Source of the DNA: G021776435 sp046756245
Lineage (GTDB): Bacteria; Pseudomonadota; Alphaproteobacteria; Caulobacterales; Parvularculaceae
Length of the DNA: 10,822 nt
Reading direction: 5' to 3'
Assembly (NCBI GenBank): GCA_046756245.1
Contig: JBHHVZ010000094.1
Span: 1 to 10,822, forward strand
Part shown: positions 1-8,299 of the stretch, in pieces
Layout: the number at the start of each line of letters is the position of its first letter
Numbering within the stretch: position 1 is the stretch's first letter
Translations under genes and position numbers: made by a program
The notes under the pieces: generated by a model
The model's input: only the letters and a program-made list of their open reading frames with translations
Told to the model about the DNA's origin: nothing
The model's database searches: none

Positions 1-19
1 CTAGTGTGATGATCGCGAA
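1..19. other. Window edge upstream of folC
   Basis: Nineteen bases precede the first possible folC start. They begin with CTAGTGTG, the same eight bases that begin the hairpin element at 10724. In the folC frame there is a TAG stop at 2-4; another frame closes with TGA at 7-9. In many alphaproteobacteria accD lies just upstream of folC, so this could be the end of accD, but too little sequence is present to show it. A third frame is open from the window edge to a TAG at 54-56. No clear Shine-Dalgarno sequence is visible. Confidence 0.3.
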
Positions 20-1354
20 GTGCAAAACGATGCGAACTTTGGAATCGGACCGCTAGTGACCGACGCGCACGCGCTGCTGGCGCGCATAGCCGACCGCCGT
101 CCCAAAATCATCGATCTCGGGCTCGAGCGCATGCGCGCGGCGCTTGAGCGCCTCGATAATCCGCAATTGCGTGCGCCGCCTGTGTTTCACGTCGCCGGCA
201 CCAACGGCAAGGGGTCTACCGTCGCTTTCATTCGCGCCATTCTGGAGGCGGCTGAAAGCTCCGTACACGTATTTACATCGCCGCATCTCGTGCGGTTCAA
301 CGAACGCATCGTTCTCGCCGGAGAAGAAATTTCCGACGCGAAACTTATAGACGTGGTCACCCGTGTCGATGAAGCGGTCGGCGACGACGCGCTGACATTT
401 TTTGAAACAATAACCTGCGCGGCGTTTCTCGCCTTCGCTGAAACGCGCGCGGACTTTCTCGTGCTTGAAGTCGGCCTCGGCGGTCGTCTCGACTCGACCA
501 ACGTGCTCGAAAAGCCGCTCGCTTCGGTGATCGCGCCCATAGCGCTCGATCATCAGAAATTTCTCGGTGAAAGCCTCGCCGAGGTTGCGGGCGAAAAGGC
601 GGGGATTTTTCGCGCCAGCGCGCCCGCCGTCATCGGCCAGCAGGCGCCCGAAGCGATGGCCGCGCTTGAAGAGCGCGCCGCGACTGTCGGGGCGCACGTG
701 TTTTCTTACGGCTCTGACTGGGACGTTCGACTGGAACATGGGCGTCTTGTTTATCAGGGTACGGATGGACTGTCCGATCTCGCAAAGCCGCGCTTGCCCG
801 GCGCGCACCAGACGATGAATGCGGGCCTTGCGATCGCCGCCGTGCGCGCGGCCGGGCTCGCTGTCGACGACGCCGCGCTGTCGGCAGGGCTCGAGAACGC
901 GCGCTGGCCGGCGCGAATCCAGCGTCTCAAGGCCGGGCCGCTGATTGATCTCGCCCGAACGATTCTGGGCCAGGAACCCGAAGTCTGGCTCGACGGCGGC
1001 CACAATCCGCACGCCGGCCGCGCTGTCGCCGCGGCGATGGCGGATATGGAGGAGCGCGCCTCAAAGCCGCTTGTTCTCATAACAGGCATGCAGGCCAACA
1101 AGGATGCGGACGGCTATTTCGCCGCCTTCGCCGATATGGCGCTGGCCGTCTTCGGCGTCGCCGCCGATCACCAAGGGGCCGCCGCGCCGTCCGTTATCGT
1201 GGAGGCCGCCGAAAGGGCGGGAATTTTCGCGCAGGTCTGTCCGTCGCTTAAAGAGGCGATGCGGCGCGCCTGCCTTGAAGCGGAAGACGCGCCGCGAATT
1301 CTTATCTGCGGATCGTTGTATCTGGCTGGCGAAGTTCTCGCCGAACACGTGTGA
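20..1354 (+). CDS. folC: Bifunctional dihydrofolate synthase / folylpolyglutamate synthase
   Basis: This Mur-ligase-family enzyme makes dihydrofolate from dihydropteroate and glutamate with ATP, and then adds further glutamates to folates in the cytoplasm. The 444-residue product has the usual length. Visible motifs are the P-loop GTNGKGST (about 60-67), FTSPHL (85-90), EVGLGGRLDSTN (150-161), a DH pair near 177-178, GEKAGI (191-196), WPARIQRL (about 296-303) and, in the C-terminal domain, DGGHNP (325-330). The start is uncertain. GTG at 20 is the first start after the in-frame TAG at 2-4. GTG at 56 would begin MTDAHALLARI, closer to the short N-termini usual in this family, and has a purine-rich stretch (GGAATCGGA) before it. 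The gene is on the opposite strand to all others and meets trxA tail to tail, 13 bp apart. The function is secure; only the N-terminus is open. Confidence 0.96.
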   Translation: MQNDANFGIGPLVTDAHALLARIADRRPKIIDLGLERMRAALERLDNPQLRAPPVFHVAGTNGKGSTVAFIRAILEAAESSVHVFTSPHLVRFNERIVLAGEEISDAKLIDVVTRVDEAVGDDALTFFETITCAAFLAFAETRADFLVLEVGLGGRLDSTNVLEKPLASVIAPIALDHQKFLGESLAEVAGEKAGIFRASAPAVIGQQAPEAMAALEERAATVGAHVFSYGSDWDVRLEHGRLVYQGTDGLSDLAKPRLPGAHQTMNAGLAIAAVRAAGLAVDDAALSAGLENARWPARIQRLKAGPLIDLARTILGQEPEVWLDGGHNPHAGRAVAAAMADMEERASKPLVLITGMQANKDADGYFAAFADMALAVFGVAADHQGAAAPSVIVEAAERAGIFAQVCPSLKEAMRRACLEAEDAPRILICGSLYLAGEVLAEHV

Positions 1355-1367
1355 AGCGGCCCGCGGG

Positions 1368-1712
1368 TCAGGCAGTCGCCGCCGCGCCGGCCCCGATCAC
1401 TTGCTCGACCCAGGCCGCAAGCTGGCTTTTCGGCGCCGCGCCCACCTTGGTGCCGGCGATTTCGCCGTCCTTGAAGATGATCATGGTCGGAATGCCGCGC
1501 ACGCCGTATTGGCCCGGCGTTTCCGGATTCTCGTCGATGTTGATCTTGGCGACGGTCAGGCGCCCCGCATATTCGTCGGAAATTTCTTCAAGCGCCGGGC
1601 CGATCTGCCGGCAGGGGCCGCACCATTCCGCCCAGAAATCGACGAGCACCGGTTCGCTCGCGCCGAGAACATCGGATTGGAAAGAGGCGTCGGTGACTTT
1701 CTTGCTGGCCAT
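1368..1712 (-). CDS. trxA: Thioredoxin 1
   Basis: This small cytoplasmic dithiol-disulfide oxidoreductase reduces disulfides in targets such as ribonucleotide reductase and is itself kept reduced by thioredoxin reductase. The 114-residue protein is one complete thioredoxin fold. It has the active site WCGPC at 30-34, the buried aspartate in VDFWA (D25), and the cis-proline loop GIPT at 73-76 (P75). The C-terminus ends in a short alanine-rich tail. There is no signal peptide, which fits a cytoplasmic thioredoxin rather than a periplasmic Dsb-type protein. The ATG start is supported by a good AGGAG nine bases upstream. The gene follows addA on the same strand after 87 bp and may be expressed both by read-through and from its own promoter near 1776-1803. 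The trxA-addA-addB neighbourhood is common in alphaproteobacteria. Confidence 0.97.
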   Translation of the reverse strand: MASKKVTDASFQSDVLGASEPVLVDFWAEWCGPCRQIGPALEEISDEYAGRLTVAKINIDENPETPGQYGVRGIPTMIIFKDGEIAGTKVGAAPKSQLAAWVEQVIGAGAAATA

Positions 1713-1721
1713 AGCCGTTTA

Positions 1722-1726
1722 CTCCT
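1722..1726 (-). promoter_or_regulatory. Shine-Dalgarno site of trxA
   Basis: Read on the minus strand this is AGGAG, nine bases before the trxA ATG at 1712. It is the clearest ribosome binding site in the window and fixes the trxA start. The other minus-strand genes depend on stop/start overlaps or have weak sites, so trxA seems to be translated independently and probably more strongly. Confidence 0.8.
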
Positions 1727-1775
1727 GTTTGGACGCGGGCGCTCCCTGCTTCGCCTGGGTGATTGTGGAACGGGC

Positions 1776-1803
1776 AAGATAAGGGCGTTGCGGCGAAGTT
1801 CAA
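1776..1803 (-). promoter_or_regulatory. Possible sigma-70-type promoter of trxA
   Basis: On the minus strand a TTGAAC hexamer (1798-1803) is followed after 16 bases by TATCTT (1776-1781). Each shares four of six positions with the TTGACA/TATAAT consensus. The -35 hexamer contains the TGA stop of addA. Transcription would start near 1769, giving a leader of roughly 57 nt before the trxA ATG. This is a match by eye in a GC-rich genome, so it is only a candidate, but an independent promoter would explain the 87 bp gap and strong ribosome binding site after four tightly packed genes. Confidence 0.4.
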
Positions 1804-4800
1804 CCTGCGGCCAAATAGCGCGCGAAAGCGTGATCGAGATTCGCCTCAGAAAGCCGCATCAACCGGGCGTCGTGGGTCCACAGAAGCGCCGCGATGATCT
1901 CATGAGCAGGATAGATTTCCTGAAGGAGCGCCCGGTAGGCGGCCATCTGAGCCATATAGGCGGGATGGACGTCGCTTTCGGAGACGGGCGGCGGGCGGTT
2001 CGTCTTGTAGTCGACGATGAAAATGCGCTTCCCTTCAAAAGCGAGCCGGTCGATCTGGCCGGAAACGAAAAGATCGGGCCGTGCGCCTTTCGGCGCGCCG
2101 GCGACCGCGACTTCCGCGCGCGAGGCTTTCGAAAATACCGGCGCGAACATATCATTGTTGAGAACGCGCAACGTTTCCTCGCGCCAGACGCCGCGTTCGT
2201 TCACATCGACGTCGGGCGCAAGGCGCGCCAGCAAACGGTCGGCCGCCGCGCTGCGTTCGGCGGGGAGCAGCTCGGGCAGCAGTTCAAGCAGGCGATGGAT
2301 GACGCGGCCGCGGAAGTAACGGCCTCCCGCGCCGATCGGCGAATAGGCTGCGCCTTCGCTTTCGGCTTCTTCCTCGTCGGCGAGGCGTGACGGCGACAGG
2401 CGTTCCGGCGCGGATTCAACCGGCGCTTCCTGAAAGAGCCAGTCCGGCGTTTCGGCCGACGCCGGCGAAGGTTTCGATTCTTTCTTATCCTCGGGCGCCG
2501 CCGTCTGGGCGCAGTCGATGCGCAGGATATCGCGATCCCAGAGCGCGCCTGCGGGCGCGACGCCGTCGAGGCGTTCGAAAGCGGACTGCGCCAGCGCATG
2601 CCAGGATTGTTCGAGTACGGGTTTATTCCGAGGGTCCTGCTTGCCGGGGCCGGATTCTATACCGCAGATATAAAGCCGGTCGCGCGCGCGGGTGACGGCG
2701 ACGTAGAGAAGCCGGCGATATTCCTCGAAATGGCGCCGTTTTTCCTCTGCGCGCGAAGCGGCTGCGGCCGCGCAATCTTCGGCGCGCGAGGACGACAGGG
2801 CGAAGAGACCCGGCGGCCGGTCCGGCGCGTCGGGCGTAGAACGGAGTTCCAGCGCCGGACCGATATTGGTCAGGTTAGGCCCGCGATGGGCGTCGAGCAG
2901 GAAAACGATGTTGGCTTCAAGTCCTTTCGCGCCGTGCACGGTCATGACCCGCACGGCGTTTTCGACCTGCTCCATCTCGCGCTTGATCTCGCCGGCGTTG
3001 GCGGCAAACCAGACAAGAAAACCCTGCAGGTTACGCGGATTTTCAGACTCATAATCAAGCGCCTGGCGGAGAAATTCGTCGACGGGCTCGCGCGCGGCTT
3101 GGCTGAGACGCGCGTATAGCCGCTTGCGTCCAGACGGCGCGCCGGTTTCAAGGCAATGAGTGAAAAACGCATAGGCGCCTTCCCTAAGCGCCACGGCGCG
3201 GGCTTTTCTGATTTCTTCTACGACTTCGGCGCAACGCGCATCGTCTCTTGCGCGTGAAACGAGCGCGCGCCACAGCGTTCCTTTCCGGCCATGGGCGAGC
3301 CCGAACAGCGTTTTGTCGTCGAAACCGAAAAGCGGCCCTTTCAAAGTTTCTGCAAGCGACAGATCGTCAGTCAGCAGAAGAACCGTACGGGCGTAGGCGA
3401 GAAGATCTTCAACCGCGGCGTCTTCCAAGAGCGCCAGCCTGTCGGCGCCGGCGACCGGCACGCCGCTTCGCGCCAGCGCCTTGATGGCTTCGTAAAAGAG
3501 CGACCCGCGCGATTGCACCAGGATCATCACGTCGCCGGCGTGAATCGGCCGATCTCGCGATTCGAGCGCTTCGCCGCCGTCAATCCATTCCTTGACCGTA
3601 TTGGCGACTTGCTTAGCTAACGCCCGCGCCGGCGAGTCGGGCCGCGGGGCGTCGACCGGCGCGTCCCAGGGTTTGAGCGCCTGTTTTTCCGGCTTTGGCG
3701 CGAGCGGCCACAACTCAACGCAGCCGGCCGCGCCCTCCCGGTTGACGCCGTGGACGAGGGCGGCGCTCTCGCCGAGTCCTTCGCAAGCGGCTTCTTCAGC
3801 GAAAAGCGCGTCAACAAAGGACAGCACCGGCGCGGCGGAACGGAACGAAAGCGTCAGCGGCACGCTGTCATAGGCCGCGGCGGCGCCGATCATCTTGCCG
3901 ATCTCCTGTTCCTTTTCACGGAAGATCCCGGCGTCAGCGCCTTGAAAGGAATAGATCGACTGTTTCTGATCGCCGACGGCGAAAAAAGTGCGCCCGCGTT
4001 CAGCCGCGCCCGCCCCGGCGAAGAATTCTTTAAGCGGCGCCTCGATGACGCGCCATTGATCGGGGCTCGTATCCTGTGCTTCATCGACAAGAATATGATC
4101 GAGTCCCTGATCGAGCTTGTACATCACCCACTCCGCGCCGTGATCGTCGAATAGCGCGCGGGCGCGCGCTATAAGGTCGTCATAGTCAAGACCGGCGCGG
4201 GCGGATTTTTTCGCTTCGTATACGGTTATTATTTCCGAAAGAATAAGTGTGAATGCGCGCGTGTCGGCGAGGGTGGCCGCGGCTTTGACAGCTTCAAAAG
4301 CGTCTATGAATTGCAGTTGCGCGTCTTTGAGATAGGGCCGCGCCCAGGGGTCGGCGTCGTCGGTTTTCTTATCGCCAATCGTTTTGCGCGGTTCCGATTT
4401 GTCGGTGAGAAAGAGTTTTCTCAGCGCTTCCCACTTCTCTTCCGCGGTCGACGCGTCGAAATAGGCTTTAAGCGGCTTTACGGCGCGGTCCTGCGCTTGC
4501 GGTCCGCTTTGCAAAAGCGCCTCTAGCGCGCAGCGTAGATCGCACTCGTCGAAGCGGGCGAGCCCGGCCGCGCGCGCTGCGTCTTCCGTAAGCGCGGAGT
4601 TGACGCCGAGCTCTTTCGCGACGGACGCGAGATACGCTTCCAGGCCGCCGCCGCGGGCGATTGCGGGCCGTATTTTCTCGCGAAAGCCTCTCATCGCCTC
4701 GGCCAACATTTTGCGAAAACGGTCCGGTTCGTGGCGGACGCGCAGTCGTGCGAACGCCTCGGCCAATGGCGCATCGCCGATTGCGACGCGCGCGGCGACG

Positions 4801-5294
4801 GCCTCGATCGCCGCATCGGTCAGCCTCCCGGCCTCCCCGTCGTCGATGACCGAAAACCCCGGGGCGACGCGCGCTTCGATCGGGAACCGTTTCAAAACGG
4901 CTTCGCAGAAGGAATGGATGGTCTGGATCTTGAGCCCGCCCGGGGTTTCGAGCGCGCGCGCAAACAGCCGCCGCGCTGCGGCGAGGTCGGCGGCGTCCCG
5001 CGCCGGCCCGTGTTCGCCTTCAAGCTTGCGGAGGTCGATTGCGAGCGTCGCGTCGTCGGCGAGCGCCCATTTCCCGAGAAGCTCGAACAGACGTTTGGCC
5101 ATTTCCGCTGCGGCGGCCTTGGTGAAAGTGATGCAAAGGATCTTCGACGGCTGCGCCCCGGCGAGCAGCAACCGTGCGGCGCGCTGAATGAGAACCCGCG
5201 TCTTGCCGGCGCCGGCGTTCGCCCCGACCCAGGCCGAACGCGCCGGGTCGGCGGCCTTGCGCTGATTGGCCAGGGTTTCGTCATAGAGCGTCAT
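1800..5294 (-). CDS. addA: AddA subunit of the AddAB double-strand-break repair helicase-nuclease
   Basis: AddA is the UvrD-like motor and one of two nuclease subunits of AddAB, the counterpart of RecBCD. It unwinds and resects broken DNA ends to prepare them for RecA. The 1164-residue protein has all the superfamily 1 helicase signatures: Walker A GANAGAGKT (24-32), TFTKAAAAEM (near 56-65), the Walker B region LVDEAQD (about 402-408), VGDQKQSIYSFQGAD (440-454), VMTVHGAKGLE (783-793) and LLYVAVTRARDRLY (862-875). An acidic, serine- and proline-rich linker (about 930-990) leads to a RecB-type nuclease domain. There the expected residues are present: His about 1000 in GRVIHRLLE, Asp 1082 in GQIDRLA, Asp 1095 and Lys 1097 in VDYKT, and QMAAY near 1116. 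The chosen ATG overlaps the addB stop as ATGA (5291-5294). A longer reading would add 12 arginine-rich residues encoded inside addB. Confidence 0.96.
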   Translation of the reverse strand: MTLYDETLANQRKAADPARSAWVGANAGAGKTRVLIQRAARLLLAGAQPSKILCITFTKAAAAEMAKRLFELLGKWALADDATLAIDLRKLEGEHGPARDAADLAAARRLFARALETPGGLKIQTIHSFCEAVLKRFPIEARVAPGFSVIDDGEAGRLTDAAIEAVAARVAIGDAPLAEAFARLRVRHEPDRFRKMLAEAMRGFREKIRPAIARGGGLEAYLASVAKELGVNSALTEDAARAAGLARFDECDLRCALEALLQSGPQAQDRAVKPLKAYFDASTAEEKWEALRKLFLTDKSEPRKTIGDKKTDDADPWARPYLKDAQLQFIDAFEAVKAAATLADTRAFTLILSEIITVYEAKKSARAGLDYDDLIARARALFDDHGAEWVMYKLDQGLDHILVDEAQDTSPDQWRVIEAPLKEFFAGAGAAERGRTFFAVGDQKQSIYSFQGADAGIFREKEQEIGKMIGAAAAYDSVPLTLSFRSAAPVLSFVDALFAEEAACEGLGESAALVHGVNREGAAGCVELWPLAPKPEKQALKPWDAPVDAPRPDSPARALAKQVANTVKEWIDGGEALESRDRPIHAGDVMILVQSRGSLFYEAIKALARSGVPVAGADRLALLEDAAVEDLLAYARTVLLLTDDLSLAETLKGPLFGFDDKTLFGLAHGRKGTLWRALVSRARDDARCAEVVEEIRKARAVALREGAYAFFTHCLETGAPSGRKRLYARLSQAAREPVDEFLRQALDYESENPRNLQGFLVWFAANAGEIKREMEQVENAVRVMTVHGAKGLEANIVFLLDAHRGPNLTNIGPALELRSTPDAPDRPPGLFALSSSRAEDCAAAAASRAEEKRRHFEEYRRLLYVAVTRARDRLYICGIESGPGKQDPRNKPVLEQSWHALAQSAFERLDGVAPAGALWDRDILRIDCAQTAAPEDKKESKPSPASAETPDWLFQEAPVESAPERLSPSRLADEEEAESEGAAYSPIGAGGRYFRGRVIHRLLELLPELLPAERSAAADRLLARLAPDVDVNERGVWREETLRVLNNDMFAPVFSKASRAEVAVAGAPKGARPDLFVSGQIDRLAFEGKRIFIVDYKTNRPPPVSESDVHPAYMAQMAAYRALLQEIYPAHEIIAALLWTHDARLMRLSEANLDHAFARYLAAG

Positions 5295-8200
5295 TCTCCG
5301 CCCTCCGCCTCGCCGCCGGACTCGCTCCATTCGCGCCGCCGCGCGAGAAGATCGTAATCGCCGTATTCGTCCATATATTCAGATCGGGGTTGCGATGGAT
5401 AGAACGTAGACGGATCGTCGTAATGGGCGATCAGCACGCGCAACCCTTCCTCCGCCTCGGCCATCATCTTTTCCGCGTCGGCGCCTTCCACGCCCGCCTC
5501 AACGGATTTCGCATTCTTGCGCCCGAGCGTCTTTACGTAGTGGAAGCTTTCAACCGATGTTGCGCCGAGATCGTTAAAACCGCCATTAGCGGCGATAAGC
5601 GCGGTCAGCGGCAGTTGCAGGTTGAAGCTTTTCGTCTGTTTGAGCGTCGGTAGAACGCCGCTTTTGTAATCGAAAATCGCAACTGCGCCCGAAGCGAGTT
5701 TGTCGATGCGGTCGGCTCGCGCAGAGAGTTCGAAGGGCCCGCCCGGCGTTTCGAACGTCCATGCGCCTACGCCTTCGATGACGGCGGGAACCCCGCGCTC
5801 GCGCCGCTCCCGGTCCCAGTCGGCGTACCATGACAAAGCGTCGGCGAATCGTGCGCCCCAGAACGCCGATAACGCCGGCGTCATCCCGTAAGCGGGGCCA
5901 TGGCGTTCGAGCAAGGCGCGCAGTTGCGCTTCGGCGTCGTCACGCGGAGCATCAAAAGTTTTGCAATAGTCTTCAAAGACCTTGTGCAACAGCAGGCCGA
6001 CATAGCGTTGATCGAATTCCTCGCCGAGTTCGTCGAGCTTTCGAAGGCCCAGCACATAGCGCGCGTAAATACCGTAGGGATCGCGCAGCCATTTTTCGAT
6101 GCGCGTGACGAAGAGTTCGCGCGGGCGCGCGGCAACCGGTGGACGAGGGCGCGGCGGTTCGGCCGGTTCGACTTTATCGGGTTTGTCGAGCTGTTCTGCG
6201 AGGCGGCGAAAATGTTCGGTCCGGTCAATTTCGCTTAACGCGCCGACGCCGTTCAGTATATTCTTTAGACGGACAATCCAGCGCGAAGGCTTTGACGGCG
6301 CGCCGCCGGCGCGCGCCGCGCGGGTAAGCGCAACCTCCGGCGCGGCGGCGAGCTGGGCGAAATCATGCGCGGACAGACCGACCCGGCGCTCGAGCGACGG
6401 CAACCCCGCGGCCGCGCGCATCGGGCGCGACAGGAATGGGTCGGCGCCGGCGTCGACCGGCCACACGCCCTCGTTAAGCCCGCCGACAATGACCAGGTCG
6501 GCGCTCATAAGGCGCGCTTCAAGCGGTCCGAGAATGGCGAGCCGCGGATGCGCGCCGGCGCGTCTCCTGACCGCCGCGCCGGCGATGAGATGGGTGAAAA
6601 TTTCGGCGTAGCCGCCGCCGTCCATCGCGACGCCGTCCGCGAGCGGCGCGAGTTCGGCGAAAAGCGCCGCGCCGGCTTCGCCGTCTTCTCCTCTCCACAG
6701 CCGCGCCGCGCCGGTTTCTCCGTTTACGCCCGCCAGTTTTTCGGCGGCGGCGATATGGGCGGCGAAGCGGTCGGCGAACGGCGCGCCGGCGCTGTCCGGC
6801 CAGCCGGCGACGGCTTCCTTGAGGGCGTCAAGCGCGGACCGGGCGATCTCGGCGCGCTTGTTGTCATGGGCGAGCTTTTCGGAAAGTCCCTCAACGCCCG
6901 CCGCCGGGCGCAATCCCCTGAGTGCGACGTCGAACGCATTAACCGCACGCCGGCGCGTGTCGGCGCCGAGACCGAGCCCGCACAAGGGATGGCGCAAAAG
7001 CGCCATTACCGCGGCCGGATCGGAAACGTCCTCAAGCCAGCGCGCGACAAGACGCAGATAGGTCCCGCACGGACTATTTGCGAAAGGAAGGCCGGCGGAA
7101 TCGTCGACCGTCACGCCCCAGCGGCGCATTTTTGCCGCTGCGCGTCGCGAAAGTCCGCGATCAGGCGTGACCAGCATCGCTGTGCGTCCAGGCGTATCCA
7201 GCGCCTCGCGCATCATCAGCGCAACGGCGGCGGCTTCGCTTTCTTCGTCTGCGGCTTCGATAAGGCTGAGACCCTTGATCGCGTCGCCGAAAGCCGCGCC
7301 CTTCGCGCGTTCGTCCGCGATCTTTTCGAGCCAGTCGTCGGTCGCTTCAGCCGGGCGCAGCGCCAGCGAGAGAAGGGGGCCGCGCGCCGACGCCGCGCCG
7401 CTTCCCGGCCAGACGCGCACGTCGGCGGGCTCAGCAGTAAGCGCGGCCATGAGCGCCTTCAACCCGGCCTGCGGATGCGGGTCGTCGACCGCCTCCCAGG
7501 CTCTGGCGTCTTCAGCGAGCGTCCGGTCGAGGCCGGGCAGGACGACGCATCCCCTGGGCAGGCTTGCGGCCGCGCGCATCAGGCGCGCGACCGCCGGGGC
7601 GCTGCCGGTGGTGCCGGCGACGACGATCGGGCGGTCGGGTTGATCCTTCGCCCAGCGCGCAGCCTGCGCAGCGATAAGCTTCGCGCGCCGTTCGGCCGGG
7701 TCCATGCGGCCGATTTCCGCCAGATGCGCCGGCCACGTCCGGGTGACGATTTCAAGAAAATCAAGCGAGTCCTTCCAGTGCGCGGCGAGCGACTTGGCAG
7801 TCGGCGCGATGCGTTCAAGCGCATCGAAACTGATTTCCTCCGCATGGAAAGAATCGAGCAACTTTGAAAGTTCGCGCGCGGCGGCGATGGCGGCGGGCCA
7901 GTTCTCCTGTCCGTCGAAGGCGACGCGGTCGCGCCGGGCTGTAAGGCGCGCAAGCGTCAACGTGCGTTCAAGCGGGGAAACCGCCGGCGGCAAGGCGATC
8001 TCGTCTTCCGGCTCGCCGGCGAACAAGGCGATTTCGTCTTCGTCGATATCGCCAAGCGGTTTTATCTGCGGCAAAAGACTCGCACGGCCCGCCGGCGCGG
8101 CGTTAACGAAAGCTTCGGCGAGCGCGCGGGCGGCGCGCCGCGTCGGCACGTAAATCAACGCATCGGCGAGCGCCAGCGGATCGTCAGTCAAAAGCGCTTT

Positions 8201-8299
8201 GTGGAGCGCGCGGGCGAGGTCGTCGAGAAACGGGCGGCCGGGGTCGATGGCGAAATAGCGCGGCGCCGGCGTATCGAATATGCCGGGCGCGCCGCTCAC
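5291..8299 (-). CDS. addB: AddB subunit of the AddAB double-strand-break repair helicase-nuclease (alphaproteobacterial form)
   Basis: AddB is the second subunit of AddAB. It supplies the other nuclease and, in studied homologues, helps recognise the regulatory sequence on the unwound strand. The 1002-residue product starts with the usual pattern of this family: FAIDPGRPFLDDLARAL, YVPTRRAARAL (50-60) and LPQIKPLGDIDEDE (76-89). It has no GxxGxGKT Walker A where Bacillus AddB has one. The C-terminal nuclease domain keeps GLLLHKVFEDY (His about 772), ADRID (Asp about 863/866) and FDYKSG (Asp about 877, Lys about 879), followed by a QLPL segment. There is no C-terminal cysteine cluster, so the iron-sulfur staple of Firmicutes AddB is absent. 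GTG at 8299 is preferred as start because it overlaps the murU stop as GTGA (8296-8299) and gives the family-like N-terminus MSGAPGIFDTP. The longer reading from 8374 adds 25 basic residues encoded within murU. The gene overlaps addA by four bases. Confidence 0.95.
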   Translation of the reverse strand: MSGAPGIFDTPAPRYFAIDPGRPFLDDLARALHKALLTDDPLALADALIYVPTRRAARALAEAFVNAAPAGRASLLPQIKPLGDIDEDEIALFAGEPEDEIALPPAVSPLERTLTLARLTARRDRVAFDGQENWPAAIAAARELSKLLDSFHAEEISFDALERIAPTAKSLAAHWKDSLDFLEIVTRTWPAHLAEIGRMDPAERRAKLIAAQAARWAKDQPDRPIVVAGTTGSAPAVARLMRAAASLPRGCVVLPGLDRTLAEDARAWEAVDDPHPQAGLKALMAALTAEPADVRVWPGSGAASARGPLLSLALRPAEATDDWLEKIADERAKGAAFGDAIKGLSLIEAADEESEAAAVALMMREALDTPGRTAMLVTPDRGLSRRAAAKMRRWGVTVDDSAGLPFANSPCGTYLRLVARWLEDVSDPAAVMALLRHPLCGLGLGADTRRRAVNAFDVALRGLRPAAGVEGLSEKLAHDNKRAEIARSALDALKEAVAGWPDSAGAPFADRFAAHIAAAEKLAGVNGETGAARLWRGEDGEAGAALFAELAPLADGVAMDGGGYAEIFTHLIAGAAVRRRAGAHPRLAILGPLEARLMSADLVIVGGLNEGVWPVDAGADPFLSRPMRAAAGLPSLERRVGLSAHDFAQLAAAPEVALTRAARAGGAPSKPSRWIVRLKNILNGVGALSEIDRTEHFRRLAEQLDKPDKVEPAEPPRPRPPVAARPRELFVTRIEKWLRDPYGIYARYVLGLRKLDELGEEFDQRYVGLLLHKVFEDYCKTFDAPRDDAEAQLRALLERHGPAYGMTPALSAFWGARFADALSWYADWDRERRERGVPAVIEGVGAWTFETPGGPFELSARADRIDKLASGAVAIFDYKSGVLPTLKQTKSFNLQLPLTALIAANGGFNDLGATSVESFHYVKTLGRKNAKSVEAGVEGADAEKMMAEAEEGLRVLIAHYDDPSTFYPSQPRSEYMDEYGDYDLLARRREWSESGGEAEGGE

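Noticed and set aside
53..1012. A 319-residue minus-strand open frame antisense to folC
   Set aside because: FolC has a full motif set in the opposite direction; this frame shows none.
1355..1367. A shared terminator between the convergent folC and trxA
   Set aside because: The gap is only 13 bp with a small CCGCGG palindrome and no T-run, so there is no support for a terminator.
1748..1798. A 7 bp inverted repeat (CTTCGCC/GGCGAAG) between trxA and addA
   Set aside because: The stem is short and the loop is over 30 bases. Such matches are frequent by chance in sequence of this composition.
1104..2390. A 428-residue plus-strand open frame across the folC end, trxA and the addA end
   Set aside because: It crosses three well-supported genes and has no domain or start signal. 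Its composition is that of a shadow frame.
6365..7867. A 500-residue plus-strand open frame antisense to addB
   Set aside because: It lies wholly inside addB. Its translation is arginine- and glycine-rich without recognisable domains, as expected for the complementary frame of a GC-rich gene, while addB has clear family motifs.
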